Of a stretch of DNA of 64,000 nt, positions 1 through 10,963 are shown in pieces. The position numbers and the translations under genes are program-made. Every line of letters starts with the position of its first letter. The stretch's first letter is position 1. Under the pieces are notes generated by a model. It searched no databases and was not told where the DNA came from. It was given only the letters and a program-made list of their open reading frames with translations. The DNA is from Penicillium oxalicum (Eukaryota > Ascomycota > Eurotiomycetes > Eurotiales > Aspergillaceae): contig NC_064655.1 in the NCBI RefSeq assembly GCF_001723175.1, forward strand, positions 1,736,001 to 1,800,000, in the 5' to 3' direction.

Positions 1-674
1 ACCCTTTTCAACTGGTCTCCGTCCACGTCGACTGTCACGAGACATATGCCCAGTTCATGTCTTTTTTCCACCACCTCTTTAGATCATTCATGTCTTTCCT
101 CGTCTCTTTATCTCTTCCCCCTTCCCCCCCCCCTCTTGGCCTGCCTCACTGTTTAATGTGACTTGTTCATGCTGCTCCCCCTGTCATTCACCATGTTGAT
201 GTGCTCCCCAAAAGTCCTCATCTCCTGCCCATCTTCCATATCCCCTTTCCCCATTTTTCATTTACTCTTCTGAAATCCATGTTCGGTTGCACAGATTCCC
301 CGCCCCCGAGACTTTTGTCCTTATCATGATATAGTACATCCGCCCTCCCCCTCGCGATTCGAATTGCCATGGGAACACTCATTCTATTTGACCACTGTTT
401 CACCCGACATGGGACTCTCTTTTCTGCTCACGCGTCCTGTAGTCGGTTCGAAAATTTTACACTGTACTAGTCTGCTGTAGCAACTCCCCTGTTCTTTCCC
501 CCGGCGCTCTCTCGTCCCACCTTTGGCCCGTCATGTCATGTGACTTGTCCTGTCCCGTCCCGAGAGAGAGGCCAACCACTCGACCTGCCAACGTCATGAT
601 GATGAAGCTCTTCTCGACACCAGCGGGGCAGACCAGGTCGTCACGTCAGTTTCCGTGGCTGGTTGAGCAGTACA

Positions 675-701
675 GTACTGTCGGTACTATCGGTACTGTC
701 A
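675..701. repeat. Three tandem 9-bp units in an upstream region
   Basis: Three adjacent 9-mers read GTACTGTCG, GTACTATCG and GTACTGTCA. The unit differs at one or two positions. It lies about 100 bp upstream of the TATA-like box of the small gene that follows, so it could be a cluster of regulator sites, but nothing in the sequence proves binding. Confidence 0.6.
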
Positions 702-797
702 ATCCTGTCAGTATTCTCCCAGTTGTGTCTGATGTACGGCAGCTTTTGTAAATGACATTTCGCCCCCGAAACGGAAAGCTGGGTTCCTCCCCTTCTT

Positions 798-803
798 TAT
801 AAA
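798..803 (+). promoter_or_regulatory. TATA-like box of the small gene at 1192
   Basis: TATAAA sits about 390 bp upstream of the start codon. The leader between them probably holds an intron: a GTAAGT donor at 935-940 and a candidate acceptor CAG at 1108-1110. A TATA box far from the ATG is therefore plausible. The 1-1191 stretch otherwise shows only CT-rich, stop-rich sequence with no convincing coding region. Confidence 0.4.
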
Positions 804-1191
804 TGCATCCTCTTCACACCGGATTTTGAACGACAGAATCCATTCCTCTCCTTACACCCACCCACACTCATAATACCCCCTCTTTTTTGACGCACAAGCT
901 CTCTTCTCCGGTGATCACCCTTGGGACTCATCAAGTAAGTATCGCAAATTACCATATCTCATCTTCTCCCCAAAACCACATCTCTCCATTTTATACCTCC
1001 CCATTATTATCAGCATCAGCCTCAGCATCAGCATCCCCGTTCACACCCTCCCAAATCCAAATACTCCTGTCTCTTTCTCCCTCTCACCCTAAAATTAAAT
1101 AAACACGCAGAAAGACAGACTGATAATCCAAAGCCCCTCACTAACATCTGAACCTTTCCCCCAAGAACCCCCACCAAATCAACCATCCACA

Positions 1192-1416
1192 ATGTCCGCA
1201 CAAGGTCGTCAATCCCCCGAGCCCCAAACCCAATCAGGCTCCCAGCTCCACGACCCTCCCGCCACCGGCAAGATCGACAACACCTCCAGCACCGGCGGGA
1301 GCCAGGCCCCCGAACTATCTCATGAAAAGGCACACAATCAGTCTGCCTCTGGCTCGTTGGAGAGTAACCCCACACATGCGCTGGAGGAGTTGGAGGCGGA
1401 GAAGTTTAAGAAATAA
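1192..1416 (+). CDS. Small disordered conserved fungal protein, 74 aa
   Basis: A single-exon reading frame of 74 residues, rich in Ser, Gln, Pro and Glu, with no cysteine, signal peptide or membrane segment. It starts with MSAQGRQSPEP and ends in an acidic-then-basic tail (EELEAEKFKK). From memory, Eurotiales genomes carry small hypothetical proteins with the same layout: a GRQSPEP-like start, low-complexity middle and an EKF-K tail. This is recognition of style, not a database hit. The predicted chain is intrinsically disordered and its function is unknown. A TATA box and a probable leader intron upstream support real transcription. The next gene downstream converges on it. Confidence 0.65.
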   Translation: MSAQGRQSPEPQTQSGSQLHDPPATGKIDNTSSTGGSQAPELSHEKAHNQSASGSLESNPTHALEELEAEKFKK

Positions 1417-2140
1417 TGAAGGGATTAGGGGAGTATGGGGACACATACATCCACGCGATGAGACAGAGGGGGAAACCTGGTATGGAAGGGGATGATGAGC
1501 GTGGATGTGCATGCGGTCTAATTGAACATATTGAACGAGAGGGGATTTTATTTTCCTTTTTTTTGAGGAGTGAACTAGAAACTTTATGATCTTTTTTTTT
1601 TGGCTTCTTTTTACATTTGGGAGAAGATTGGGGGGTTCGGGTTTGTGCATGATTGTTCAGGGGATATTTGTATCTGTTGGTAGAAGTGTAGATCTGGCGG
1701 GGGAAACAGGGGTGAAGATACTAGGGGGGAATTTTACAAGATTGATGATATGGTCCAGGTGACGCTGCGAGTTTATCAAAGGATTCATCAGCTGGATTGT
1801 TGTCCTTTTTCTCCCCTTTTCCTCTTTGGACTAAATACACTGTAGGGTAACGAGGAGCAGTGAGGGGAGCAATTGCATTCGTAACTTCATATCGTAAACT
1901 TTCAAGGTAAAAAAACGGGGGAGGAAAAAAAAAGGGTGTCCCAGGCAAGACTCGGTCGCAGCGACTCCTACCTTACAAATTCGAATTGTAAGCCCAAGGA
2001 GCTTAGGCTATTTTGAAAGAGAGAAAAGACATGGCTTGTTGACATCGCACCCAAGAAAAAAACACGCTCTTGCAAAAAAGGGGGAAAGAAAAAAAACGAA
2101 TCATCATCAAAGAGAGGAAGGGTATTGCAGGTCTGCCTAT
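1417..2140. other. Convergent 3' region, no gene seen
   Basis: T-rich and A-rich runs typical of fungal 3' untranslated regions of two convergent genes. Frames open here are short and lack family resemblance. Confidence 0.6.
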
Positions 2141-3187
2141 CTAAGCCTTAGGCTCGGCAGGGGCAACGGTGCCAGCGGGCTCGGAGGCGGGCACAGTTCC
2201 AAGGGCAACGCCAGCGGCCTCACCGGCAGTGGCGGAGACACCCTGCGCCTCACCAGTCTTGGTCTCTCCCGACTTGCCCTGCTTGAGGTTGGCCAGGTGG
2301 CGGGCCTCGGCGTGGATATCGAGCACCTGCTTCTCTGTCTTCTGGTAAAAGTCACGGAGCTTCTGACCGGAAGGAGTGCCAATGGCCTTCTCAAAGTAGG
2401 AGGCCAGGCCACCAAAGCTGCTGACAGCCTTGTCCGAAATCTTGTAGTTGTTGTCCAAGTCCCGCGCGCGGGTAGTGGCTCCAAGCTTCTGGTCCAAGTT
2501 GGTCAGGTAGCTCTGGAACTTGGTGGAAACGCCATGTTGTTGGTCCAGCGCAATCGCCTTCTCCAGCGCCTTGTCGCTCACCACGTATCCATGAGCGAGG
2601 TACTCGGCAAAGATACGAGATCGAGGCTTCTCCTCCTGAGGAATGTGGTGCTCCTCCTTGGACTCGGCGTCGGTCGCCCCCGCGGATTCCTGGGCCAAAG
2701 TTCCGATGCTCTTGGCCGCCTCGACGTGCACGGCAGTCGAACCCAATTGAGTTTGATCCAAAAGAAGGGCAGTCTTTGCGGCTCTATATATGGGTAGAGA
2801 ATGTGAGTGAGATTCAAACTAAACGAATGTGGGCGCCTTGTAAAAGGGGGGGGGGAAGGACAAGAGGGGGGCGACAGCCGATGCTGGCACCATTTCGGAG
2901 TGCGGGGTAACTCACGCTTCTTTCTCAAAGGTCACGGTAGCCGACTTGGACGCCTCGGGCTCAGACGAAGTGGGAGTGACGGAGAGACTGGTGATCTTTC
3001 CACTATGAGGTAAGTTTTTCCTTAGCAAGCGTCGTCATGATTCAGAAAGATCTCCTCTTTCGTCTCGCTTTCTGCTCTCTGAAAGCTCATGCGGGGCAAC
3101 CTACCAGAAACTGAAGAAATCGCGCACCTCCTTCTCGGTGGTGGCGTGGGAGATATTGGAAACGTGGATGGTGGAAGCCTCAGACAT
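2141..3187 (-). CDS. VIP1-type RRM protein, frame broken by one base
   Basis: Three exons on the minus strand: 3187-3105, 3002-2916 and 2784-2141, with GTAGGT and GTGAGT donors. Exons 1 and 2 encode the start of an RNA-recognition motif (MSEASTIHVSNISHATTEKE, then ITSLSVTPTSSEPE and SATVTFEKEA). Exon 3 encodes the family's C-terminal part (SRIFAEYLAHGYVVSDKA, then GLASYFEKAIGTPSGQK). This is the layout of fungal proteins annotated as actin cytoskeleton protein VIP1, about 270 aa. Exon 3 is open only from a TTG codon at 2761, because the five-A run at 2760-2764 (plus strand) adds one base relative to the expected reading KTALLLDQTQLG. With four A's the three exons would join in one frame. The break is either a sequencing/assembly error in a homopolymer or a real disabling mutation. 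The strong conservation on both sides favours an error. The role suggested by the family is RNA binding; the cellular function is not settled. Confidence 0.75.
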
Positions 3188-3924
3188 TTTTGATGATGAT
3201 GAGACTGCAAAGTCAGAGAGGTTGTAGTTTTGAGAGAATAGAAAAGGTGTCGTGGAAATGAAGAGGGTTGGTGTTATGTGAGATTCCCGGAGTGTCCACC
3301 TTATTTATGTCACACCTGCGCCACACATGACGCAAGAGCGGGGCTGCACAGCCGCGTGTCTGGTCCGTGTCGTACATGTGAAAGTCCACAGATTCTTGAC
3401 TGGAGGTGCTTGATTTGGAAACTTAAACGTGCTCGGCATGGATTGCAAGCCACTGCATACCAGGCAGAATAATTGAATTCTGCAAATGTGGAACGTATCT
3501 GACCAACGGATCGGATGGTTAAAAAAAAAGGACAGCAAATCGTCCGTACGTCGAAACTGGGTCTCGGAGGAAAAGGTACGAATCGAAGCTTGGCATTTCT
3601 TTAATGCATGTTGACACAACATTTGTGGATTGGAGACCAGAAGGCTGCTCCCAGAACCGATACTTCGAGCACCCCAAACAAGTTAAACCAGGATTCCCGC
3701 AGCTTGGGAGTGAATGAGAGCCTTGGAAAGCTCATCCAAACGAGCATTCGCATATCTAGACTGATAACAGATATTGCAGCTCGACAGCTGTCGAGAGGGG
3801 CCCAAAAGAGAAAAAAGAAAAGGACAATAGAGAACCACGGAAGAAGCATAGCTATTTTGTAATGATGGGGCGAACAGAGAGAGGAAGAGAGAGAGAGAAA
3901 AGTTAATTGACCAAGGACACCCAA
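3188..3924. other. Upstream region of the VIP1-type gene, no gene seen
   Basis: Promoter and leader of the minus-strand gene plus the 3' side of the next minus-strand locus. Short open frames on both strands look random. Confidence 0.5.
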
Positions 3925-5004
3925 CTAGGGTGTAGAATGACACTGCACCTGGCAGCAATCGAAAGAGATAATTTGGTCATCACCAATCCCGGGTGTATTC
4001 TCCTGCCGCCCAGAACAAGAGGTCGAGGGACATCGTTGGGGGTTCAACCTTTCTGCTTTCATCACATTCTCCAACTCCCGAACCCGCCGGCGTAGCTGCT
4101 CGTTCCCCCGCTTGACATGTTCGAGCTCTGATTTGTATGAGGCAGCATCCACCAACTGTGTTTGCGAGCCTGCGCTGCGATGACGGTACATAAATGGCTT
4201 GCCTGAATTGGCCGACGGGTCACTATAGCCTGCGACGGGTAGGAGGTGATGGACCCAATGGACGGGCGGCGGGAGGTCAGAGAGGGTTCTCGACTTCGCA
4301 TCACTCGGGAATGCGACATGCTGGATTCCCGAGATGGCGCAATGCCCGTGATACTGCCCGACTGTGAGCTTTGGGCCGCGGTATGAGCACTCAGACTCGA
4401 GCATGACCGCTGGCGTCGGGAGGTGTGTGAAAGTGGGCGAAGCTGCCGAGCAAGGGGGAGGTTTGGAATGTGTCGGATGGATCGTTCATGGTTGAAGAGG
4501 AGGAGGCAGTTGATGCGACTGACGCTGTCTGCTGGCGCAGAACAGACAGCTCTCGAGTCAGTCGATTTACCTAGAGGGAGAGAGAAAGAGAGAGGATGTG
4601 AGTAGACAGAAGGGAAGGAAAGCAGACGCAGATGGTTCATCTTGAAACTTACCATCGCCTCTTGCTCCTTCTCCAAAGCCAAATGAAGATCCGAGGGCGA
4701 CATGGGTTGAGGATGTCGGAGCGGGCCTAGAAAGTTGCACAGATAGTCCACCGTAAGTTCATATTCCCCCATGTACCCATCAGCGTGGCGTTATGCTGAA
4801 TGACCTACCCTGCACAGTGCTCATAATATCGACACTCAGTGACTCCGGGATCGGATCGCTCTGGTGTAGTACCGGGCTTCGCTGGCTCCGAGACGAGCTA
4901 GATTTCTTTCGCGCAAGTTGCGAAGGCGATCCAATAGCGGGCATGATTGTTGTTGCCGCTCGAGGGCGAGGGCTGCCTTGGGCAGCTTTCAGAGCCGTGG
5001 CCAT
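3925..5004 (-). pseudogene. Broken conserved fungal protein (Ser-rich, coiled coil)
   Basis: Pieces of one recognisable fungal protein lie in order in three frames. The start MATALKAAQGSPRPRAA (ATG at 5004) runs to DIMSTVQG at 4809. A conserved block GEYELTVDYLCNFLGPLRHP follows, ending ALEKEQEAM at 4653. After a normal intron (4652-4571) comes VNRLTRELSVLRQQTASVA. The frame then slips for SRRQRSCSSLS and slips again for the coiled coil SELEHVKRGNEQLRRRVREL, stopping at 3925. The first intron has a good GTAGGT donor and a branch-like GCTGAT but no AG before the conserved block. Only 30 nt separate donor and block, so its 3' end seems deleted. A downstream CTAG at 4730-4727 could be used in frame, but it would remove 17 conserved residues. 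Two one-base losses plus the missing acceptor suggest decay; assembly error is the alternative. Function of the family is unknown to me. Confidence 0.6.
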
Positions 5005-7245
5005 CGTGTTGGAGACAGAGAAGGAGGGGGAAAGCAAGAAGCGGATAGCGAGAAATTTGGTAAATCAGGTGGAAAGATGCGCCGCTCCGAGCCAGCAGAA
5101 GGCATGTGAATCTGATGAGCCCGGGGTCGTTGACGGGATGCTTTTATGCGCTCTGGACTCTGGCGGTGATGGGATGTGTAGATGGATGTGGCGGAATCAA
5201 AACACAACCCCCTTGATAGGAATTCTACCAAAACATTCCAAAGAGAGGGGGAGGGGGCACGATTTCCTCGTGGTGCCGATCAGTGCATCCTTAAGTTGAC
5301 GCAGCAGAAGATCGGTGCAGTGGAATAAATAAGGAAGTAGTCGGGGAAACAGGCGGAGAGTATAGACTGGGGCGCTCCCATCAAGATCTCAAGCAAGACC
5401 TCAATAGTGTATTTCAATGAATGCAATGCACTAGAGCCTCCAATATTGCGCCAATCCCGACACCCGTCCGTCCATGAAATCCAGTAGAGAAAATCAAATC
5501 CACCCACGGATGAGGAGTCACACTGGGATGCGCAATATCACCCCGTCCTGCATCCTGCATCCTGCTTCCTGTTTCCGGCATCGCTGTTTGGAGGCGGCTG
5601 TGCTCCATTGGGCTGCAGCGACCCTTGCCATTGGGCTGTATACCGGTAGGTCGCATGCATCAAGTATGCCGTGACGGATCTTATTCATTGATGGAGGGTC
5701 GTCTTGCCCAGGAAAGAAAGAATGGCGACAGCTGACCTGGTCGTCTCATGGACTACCCGACCGAGGAATAGTACTCGAGCGGTCTATACGAGTGGGAGTG
5801 TGAATGGGAGGCAAGAGTGTGTTGTTGGTCTCTCATCGGCGTGGTCAGCGATGCCAATTGTAGAATGTAGAATGTAGATTTGAGCGTGCTAGAACGCTCA
5901 CACACCCTTTGAGCTCGATCCACGGGCGTGTCCCGGTGAGTGCTCGGACCCTTTCTCAAGAACCTTCCAAAAGGGAACAGTCGCATTGGATTGAGCGATT
6001 CGTCAATAGTTTCTGCACGGACTCGGACATGGTCAAATCAACAGAATCCAAGAGAGTATTCTGTTATTTGATTGGCGTTTTCCCACTCGGCACGAAGAGC
6101 TCGGGTCACAGCACAAGTTGTTAAGGAAGTCGAGGCTCGTGAAAGTCCTCTTCGTGCCAGTTGAACACGCTCTTGTACTCGCCCAAACAAGCTGGACTGG
6201 AGATCGAGGTAGATACCCTGCGTCACAGATGATCTTGGCGGGCCGTTTGTATTCCGGACTCGCTGGGCCTGCAGGAAAAGGGTGGACTTCTAGAACGGTT
6301 ATGACGGCCAAGGGAATCGGAGTCCGGCTATACTCGCGGATTAACACAAGGCTGATGAAGTGGGGACTGGAGGATCTGGATAAAGATGACTACGAGAATG
6401 TGTTATGTATTACTTTGTAATAATGTAGTACAGTATGTACTGTAGTATGTACAGATCTAAGATTTGCGGATACGACGCAACAGTCTTCCTCCATCTGCTT
6501 CAACCATGGCGGTTGCCGGGTGCCAATGGTTGCATCAACATAGGGTCCCTCGCATCCTGTCCAGTCAAGCGGCAATCCGCCAGGAGGTGTGGAGATAAAT
6601 GCCCAGATTCATGATCTCTCTCCCTTTGTCAACTTGCAGTAAGATGCGCATCGACGAGCCTTTTCTGGTCCGATCGATCTCTCAGCTTGAGCCTGCGCAT
6701 GTCCATTGTCATGTCAAGATGGAGCTACGATCCGTCCGGACTGGTGTCAGAATGGGTATCGGGAATGGCATGTCACTCCGTTCATCGTGGATCGGTCATT
6801 CCACAAAGCTGGACTAACATCCAATCTACTACTTATCTTCTCCAAGCGACAGTAGCCCACTCCTCTACCAACTGGTACCTTACCTACTGTACCTACATTT
6901 GCATACTATAAGTACTGTCAGGTCCACTCCGATCCATTAGACATGGATGACATAAGCAGACCCATCGTTCGTCCAGGCGTTCAGTTGGCCCGGTACCTGA
7001 AAAGGTGGACCGACTCCGGCGACCAAAACATTGACGTGAAGGGGAGCGGAGAGGATGGACTGCTGGGGAGCATCCGCAAGAGGAAAGGGAGAACAAAGTC
7101 ACTTCTCAACTCTCTCCTCGGCCACCAAATTGGTCACCCTACCCACACTGCCTCTCTCCTCCCCCCTTTTTCTCACTCAATGCACTCCACAGAATAAATA
7201 ACCCCTTCCGACTCTTCCTCATCGACGGGGAGATCATGCAAAGCT
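5005..7245. other. Gene-poor spacer, 2.2 kb
   Basis: No frame with family resemblance or splice support. A short CCTGCAT-type tandem lies near 5548-5570 and a perfect 7+7 bp palindrome at 6429-6444. The last 150 bp before 7246 are CT-rich, as expected for the leader of the next gene. Confidence 0.5.
6429..6444. repeat. Perfect inverted repeat TACAGTA-TG-TACTGTA
   Basis: Seven-base arms separated by TG, in non-coding sequence, followed by further GTA-rich copies up to about 6455. It could be a dimeric protein-binding site or a small hairpin. There is no gene close enough to decide. Confidence 0.5.
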
Positions 7246-8886
7246 ATGGCTCCGTCCACTGAGAGTCCCGCCGACATTCCAACGTTCGCGAAACCGCTCG
7301 CTCCTTACATCAAATCCCGCCAAGACGCTCTCCACATTCGCCAGGCGTTGACATCTTATCTGTGCTCCTTCATCGTCTGCGCTGACGGGACGGGCCAGTC
7401 TCCCGTCTCTCATGACTTTCTTCCTCAGTGCACTCCATCGGAGGCGGTCACGGATCTCAAGCGCATCCCGGCCAACCTGACGGGTCTTCGAAAGGACTAC
7501 TTGACAGCCTTGCAAGCCAATGTCGCTGCTCGAAAGAGCTTGAAACAGGCTTCGGACGACGTTGCGGCCCTGCGACGTCAAGCAGTTCCCACCAAACACT
7601 CAGACAAACCGGCGGACGTAGCGAGGCCCGCCGCCGGTCTACAGGACTACCTTCAGCTCCTGCGTGAGCGGCAACGACAGGCCAAGCTCTCTGATTTTCA
7701 GAAATATTTGTACGAGCTGAAGACCAAGGATGCGGGGTCTCTGGGGGAACCGGATATTGCGGAGACCGCCCATCCTCTCATGTCATCCATTTCGCACGCC
7801 GATGAGGACGACACAAGTGCCAGGGGCCAGGCCGGAGAGCCTGTGACAGCGAGGGTCGATGATCTCGTATATGAGCTGGAGAGGGCGGTCGTTCGAGCTC
7901 GGATGCAGCTGGACACTGAGAGGCGTCTCTTTGAGGAGGTTCAATCGAGACACGCCTTAAGAAGCAGGGCTTCTGTGGAAGAGGTCGCCCCTGAAGTAAA
8001 AATCAGGGCCTTGCAGCGCACACGGGACGAACTTGTCCAGTGGGTGGAAGAGCGCCTGGTCAGTGAGGGTGACCCGGACGAGGGTCTCATCCCGGACCTC
8101 ACGCCAGAAGAGCTGGAGGAGACCCAGAGACGGTTGGAACACCAAAGGTCACAGATCAGCGAGCAGTACACGGCTTACCTACAGGCCCGCCAGAGTCTGC
8201 TAGAAGCCGCTTCACGTGCCTGTCAACCCGTGACTGTCGCTCGGGAGCCTCCTCAATGCGCGGCGCCGCGAACTGAGATGGTTCCCCCGTCGGTGCGAGG
8301 CCCAGATCCGCTGGGGGTGCTGTCCTGGGCCACTGATGCTCTCATACCGCTTTCTCAGAGGCAAAGGGCGCTTGCCCTGCAACGATCCTACGTGACTGGG
8401 CTTCTGGCCAAGGAGAGGTCGTCGACCCTCCGTGTGTTGCATCGGCTCTCCGACGAGAGTCACCTTCTTCCCGAGTATCCCATGCCTGCTCGACAGCCAC
8501 GCTCCAAGTATGCAAGCGGGGCTCGCACTTTGGGTCATTCTCCCCAGCCCGTGGACACCGCTCCCCCCGATGAGATCCTTGAAATGGCCAGAGCGTGGGC
8601 CTTTGCCTCTGAGGCTGCGATGAGCCACGAGCGAGATTTTGTCCAGCAAAAGTTGATCCTGGGAAACGAGGTCGCCCGAGATGCGCGAACACTACTTGGT
8701 GATGCATATTCTACGCTCAATCAGGACATGCCACAGGCTCTGGGCAACGGGTCTACAAAATCCACAGAGCGTCTCAAAGGGCAATTCTCTCGGCGTGCGG
8801 CAACTCAATCGTCTCGTATGTTGGATACTCCGAACGATCCGAACGGGCCCTGGTCGAGTCTCAATGGACGCGTGGGAGATGAGTAA
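7246..8886 (+). CDS. Coiled-coil protein of unknown function, 546 aa
   Basis: A long single-exon frame starting MAPSTESPADIPTFAKPL, preceded by a CT-rich leader. The first ~110 residues look folded and helical (SRQDALHIRQALTSYL, then DLKRIPANLTGLRKDYL). Charged helices with coiled-coil character follow at about 128-160, 205-245, 255-310 and 375-400, and a final helical segment around 435-490 precedes a Ser-rich tail. No signal peptide, membrane segment or enzyme motif is seen. The architecture would suit a structural subunit, for example of a spindle or microtubule complex such as augmin, but that is a guess from shape only. Neighbours on both sides are more than 2 kb away and give no clue. 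The frame is intact and codon use looks normal, so the gene is probably real. Confidence 0.75.
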   Translation: MAPSTESPADIPTFAKPLAPYIKSRQDALHIRQALTSYLCSFIVCADGTGQSPVSHDFLPQCTPSEAVTDLKRIPANLTGLRKDYLTALQANVAARKSLKQASDDVAALRRQAVPTKHSDKPADVARPAAGLQDYLQLLRERQRQAKLSDFQKYLYELKTKDAGSLGEPDIAETAHPLMSSISHADEDDTSARGQAGEPVTARVDDLVYELERAVVRARMQLDTERRLFEEVQSRHALRSRASVEEVAPEVKIRALQRTRDELVQWVEERLVSEGDPDEGLIPDLTPEELEETQRRLEHQRSQISEQYTAYLQARQSLLEAASRACQPVTVAREPPQCAAPRTEMVPPSVRGPDPLGVLSWATDALIPLSQRQRALALQRSYVTGLLAKERSSTLRVLHRLSDESHLLPEYPMPARQPRSKYASGARTLGHSPQPVDTAPPDEILEMARAWAFASEAAMSHERDFVQQKLILGNEVARDARTLLGDAYSTLNQDMPQALGNGSTKSTERLKGQFSRRAATQSSRMLDTPNDPNGPWSSLNGRVGDE

Positions 8887-10963
8887 AGATGAACCCTTAT
8901 TGCGGAAGTGGTGATCCCGTGGGAGTCCCACTCCTATAAATCCAATTTCAGTCCAATCTAGAACACAGAATCCAGTGTTGAATTGGCAATGGGGACTCAT
9001 CGTGCTGGACGCGCACTCTGTCTGGTGACACGGGCTCTTTGGCCCTATCTCCCAGACATTCCGACCGCCCGGACTCGGGTACTGTATTGGCTCCTCAGGA
9101 TGAACTGAGTGGACCAGACTAGTGGGAGAGGCGGTGGAGCCCTGGCCTCCTTCAGCCATGACTCAAGACAATATTCCTGCCCTCCCTGTGAGGTGGTTGG
9201 CAACGACTCTGCTCGGCAACTTTCCCTTATTTTTGGAGAATGGCAATAGCTACGCAATGGATATAGGACACATCTTATTCACTCAATTCCCCTTCTGCCT
9301 ACCTTCGCTTGCAAGCTGGTCGCACGAGCAGACGATGGTCAAGGCGGAGAAGTATCCACACGAATGTCTATCGAAACGAAAGAGAAAATTTTTGAAAATT
9401 GGAGAAGACCAATGACGTAGCGTGCCAGCGAGCACGGTTCCCGGATACCCACACTGACTGAGGACTTCAGAGTCATTCTTCTACAGTTCGTCCACGGTCG
9501 ATGAATTCGATGGGCCTTGGGCATAGACCACAATAATACTACAATTCACAATGCAATATAGCGTGCAATGTACATATTAAATACTGTGCAGGAGCATGAT
9601 TTATCCATCTTGCAAGTTGATCCTCAAATCCTCCCTGTAAGGGTGGTCGGCCCGGTGGTAGGGATAAACCAATTAGCCATGGCTCTCGCAGATGTCTGCG
9701 ATGCATGTCCGGCAGTTGATCGATTTCACAAAGTACTGATCTATAACCCTCAACCTCCATCCCAGACTACATCAAGATGGACACCAGGTTTAAGCTCCAT
9801 CAGTTACACAGAAAGGGACCATTATTTTTTCCCATTCTCATGACATGTACGCCGAGTGTACATGATTCAGGTCTCGAGTACCAAAGAGGTATCAACTGCA
9901 GAGAAAGTTACATAGAGGAAATAGGTAAGTTGTGAGTCAGTGCATGAACATGAATCTTTTGCGTAATTGCAAAGTCAATTGCGCCCGTTCATTTGTCCAG
10001 CCCTCGAGCGACCGTCGATCCTCAGTGGGTTTTCCCGCCTGCGATAACGAAAAAAGTCGGCTCCCGTGCAACCGTCCGGCATCGGCACTGGGTCCGTCCT
10101 CTGACAATCGGGGGCTCACCAGCTTAAAGGTCGGCATACCATGGACGGAAAAGGCACAAAAAAAAGAATTGATGGCCATTGACTCTTTCTCAGCGTTGGA
10201 TGGCCTGGAGGAGAGTTCAGTTGAGGGTACTATTGTCTTGTATCTGCGATCTTATATCGAGATGCTCATGGATGGTATGGAGTCCAGGGACCTGGTGGAC
10301 GGGACTTCGTTTAGAAATGGCCAGGACGACGCCGAGACTGCCCTAGTTTACCCACCAAATCCTTTTGGCTTCAACGATGGCCGATTTGATTCCCGGGAAG
10401 GGTACCAGAGGTAGAATTGCGACGATGACTCGTGAACGGAGTGACTCATCGTCGGTGATCGCTGATGGCCTCAATCGGGTCCAATAGTCACAGATTAAAT
10501 TCTCGTCGTCGCCGATCAACAATCCTTTTTTTTCTTTCTCGTCAACTTTCTCTTCTCCCCCCTCTGCCATTCCCTCCCACCTCCTTTGGCACAGATCACA
10601 GCCTCAATTGCGATCCTGCATCCGGCTTTGAGTGCCTCCCTGTGAACTCTTCTATCTTCTCCTCAATTCCGTGGCTGGTCCGTCTCATCTGGGGGTGAAT
10701 CTGAAAAGTGGAACCGAGTGGACGGTGAAGGGACACAAGTAGCCAATTCAACCAATCAACACTCCCGGGGGAAAAAAAGGCCTCCGATAATTCGGAGCAC
10801 CACCGCTTGGGAGCACCCTCGACACTTGGGAAACTCAGTCCCATAACCATATCTCCTCTCCTTCTATCTTCTCCCCCCCCCCCTCTCAATTCTCCCCTCA
10901 TTCACCTTCCTTCTTCATCTCAGCAATTGAACAGTCTCCGAGACAATTCGCTTGAGCAGCGCT
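8887..10963. other. Spacer and leader of the carbamoyl-phosphate synthase gene
   Basis: About 2 kb with no supported gene. An open frame of 160 codons at 9932-10414 has no recognisable family and starts and ends without splice or promoter support. Sequence from about 10490 to 10960 is CT-rich with an 11-C run at 10873-10883, typical of the leader of the next gene. Confidence 0.5.

Noticed and set aside
9932..10414. 160-codon open frame upstream of the carbamoyl-phosphate synthase gene
   Set aside because: No family resemblance, no TATA or splice support, mixed composition. It looks like a chance frame in the spacer.
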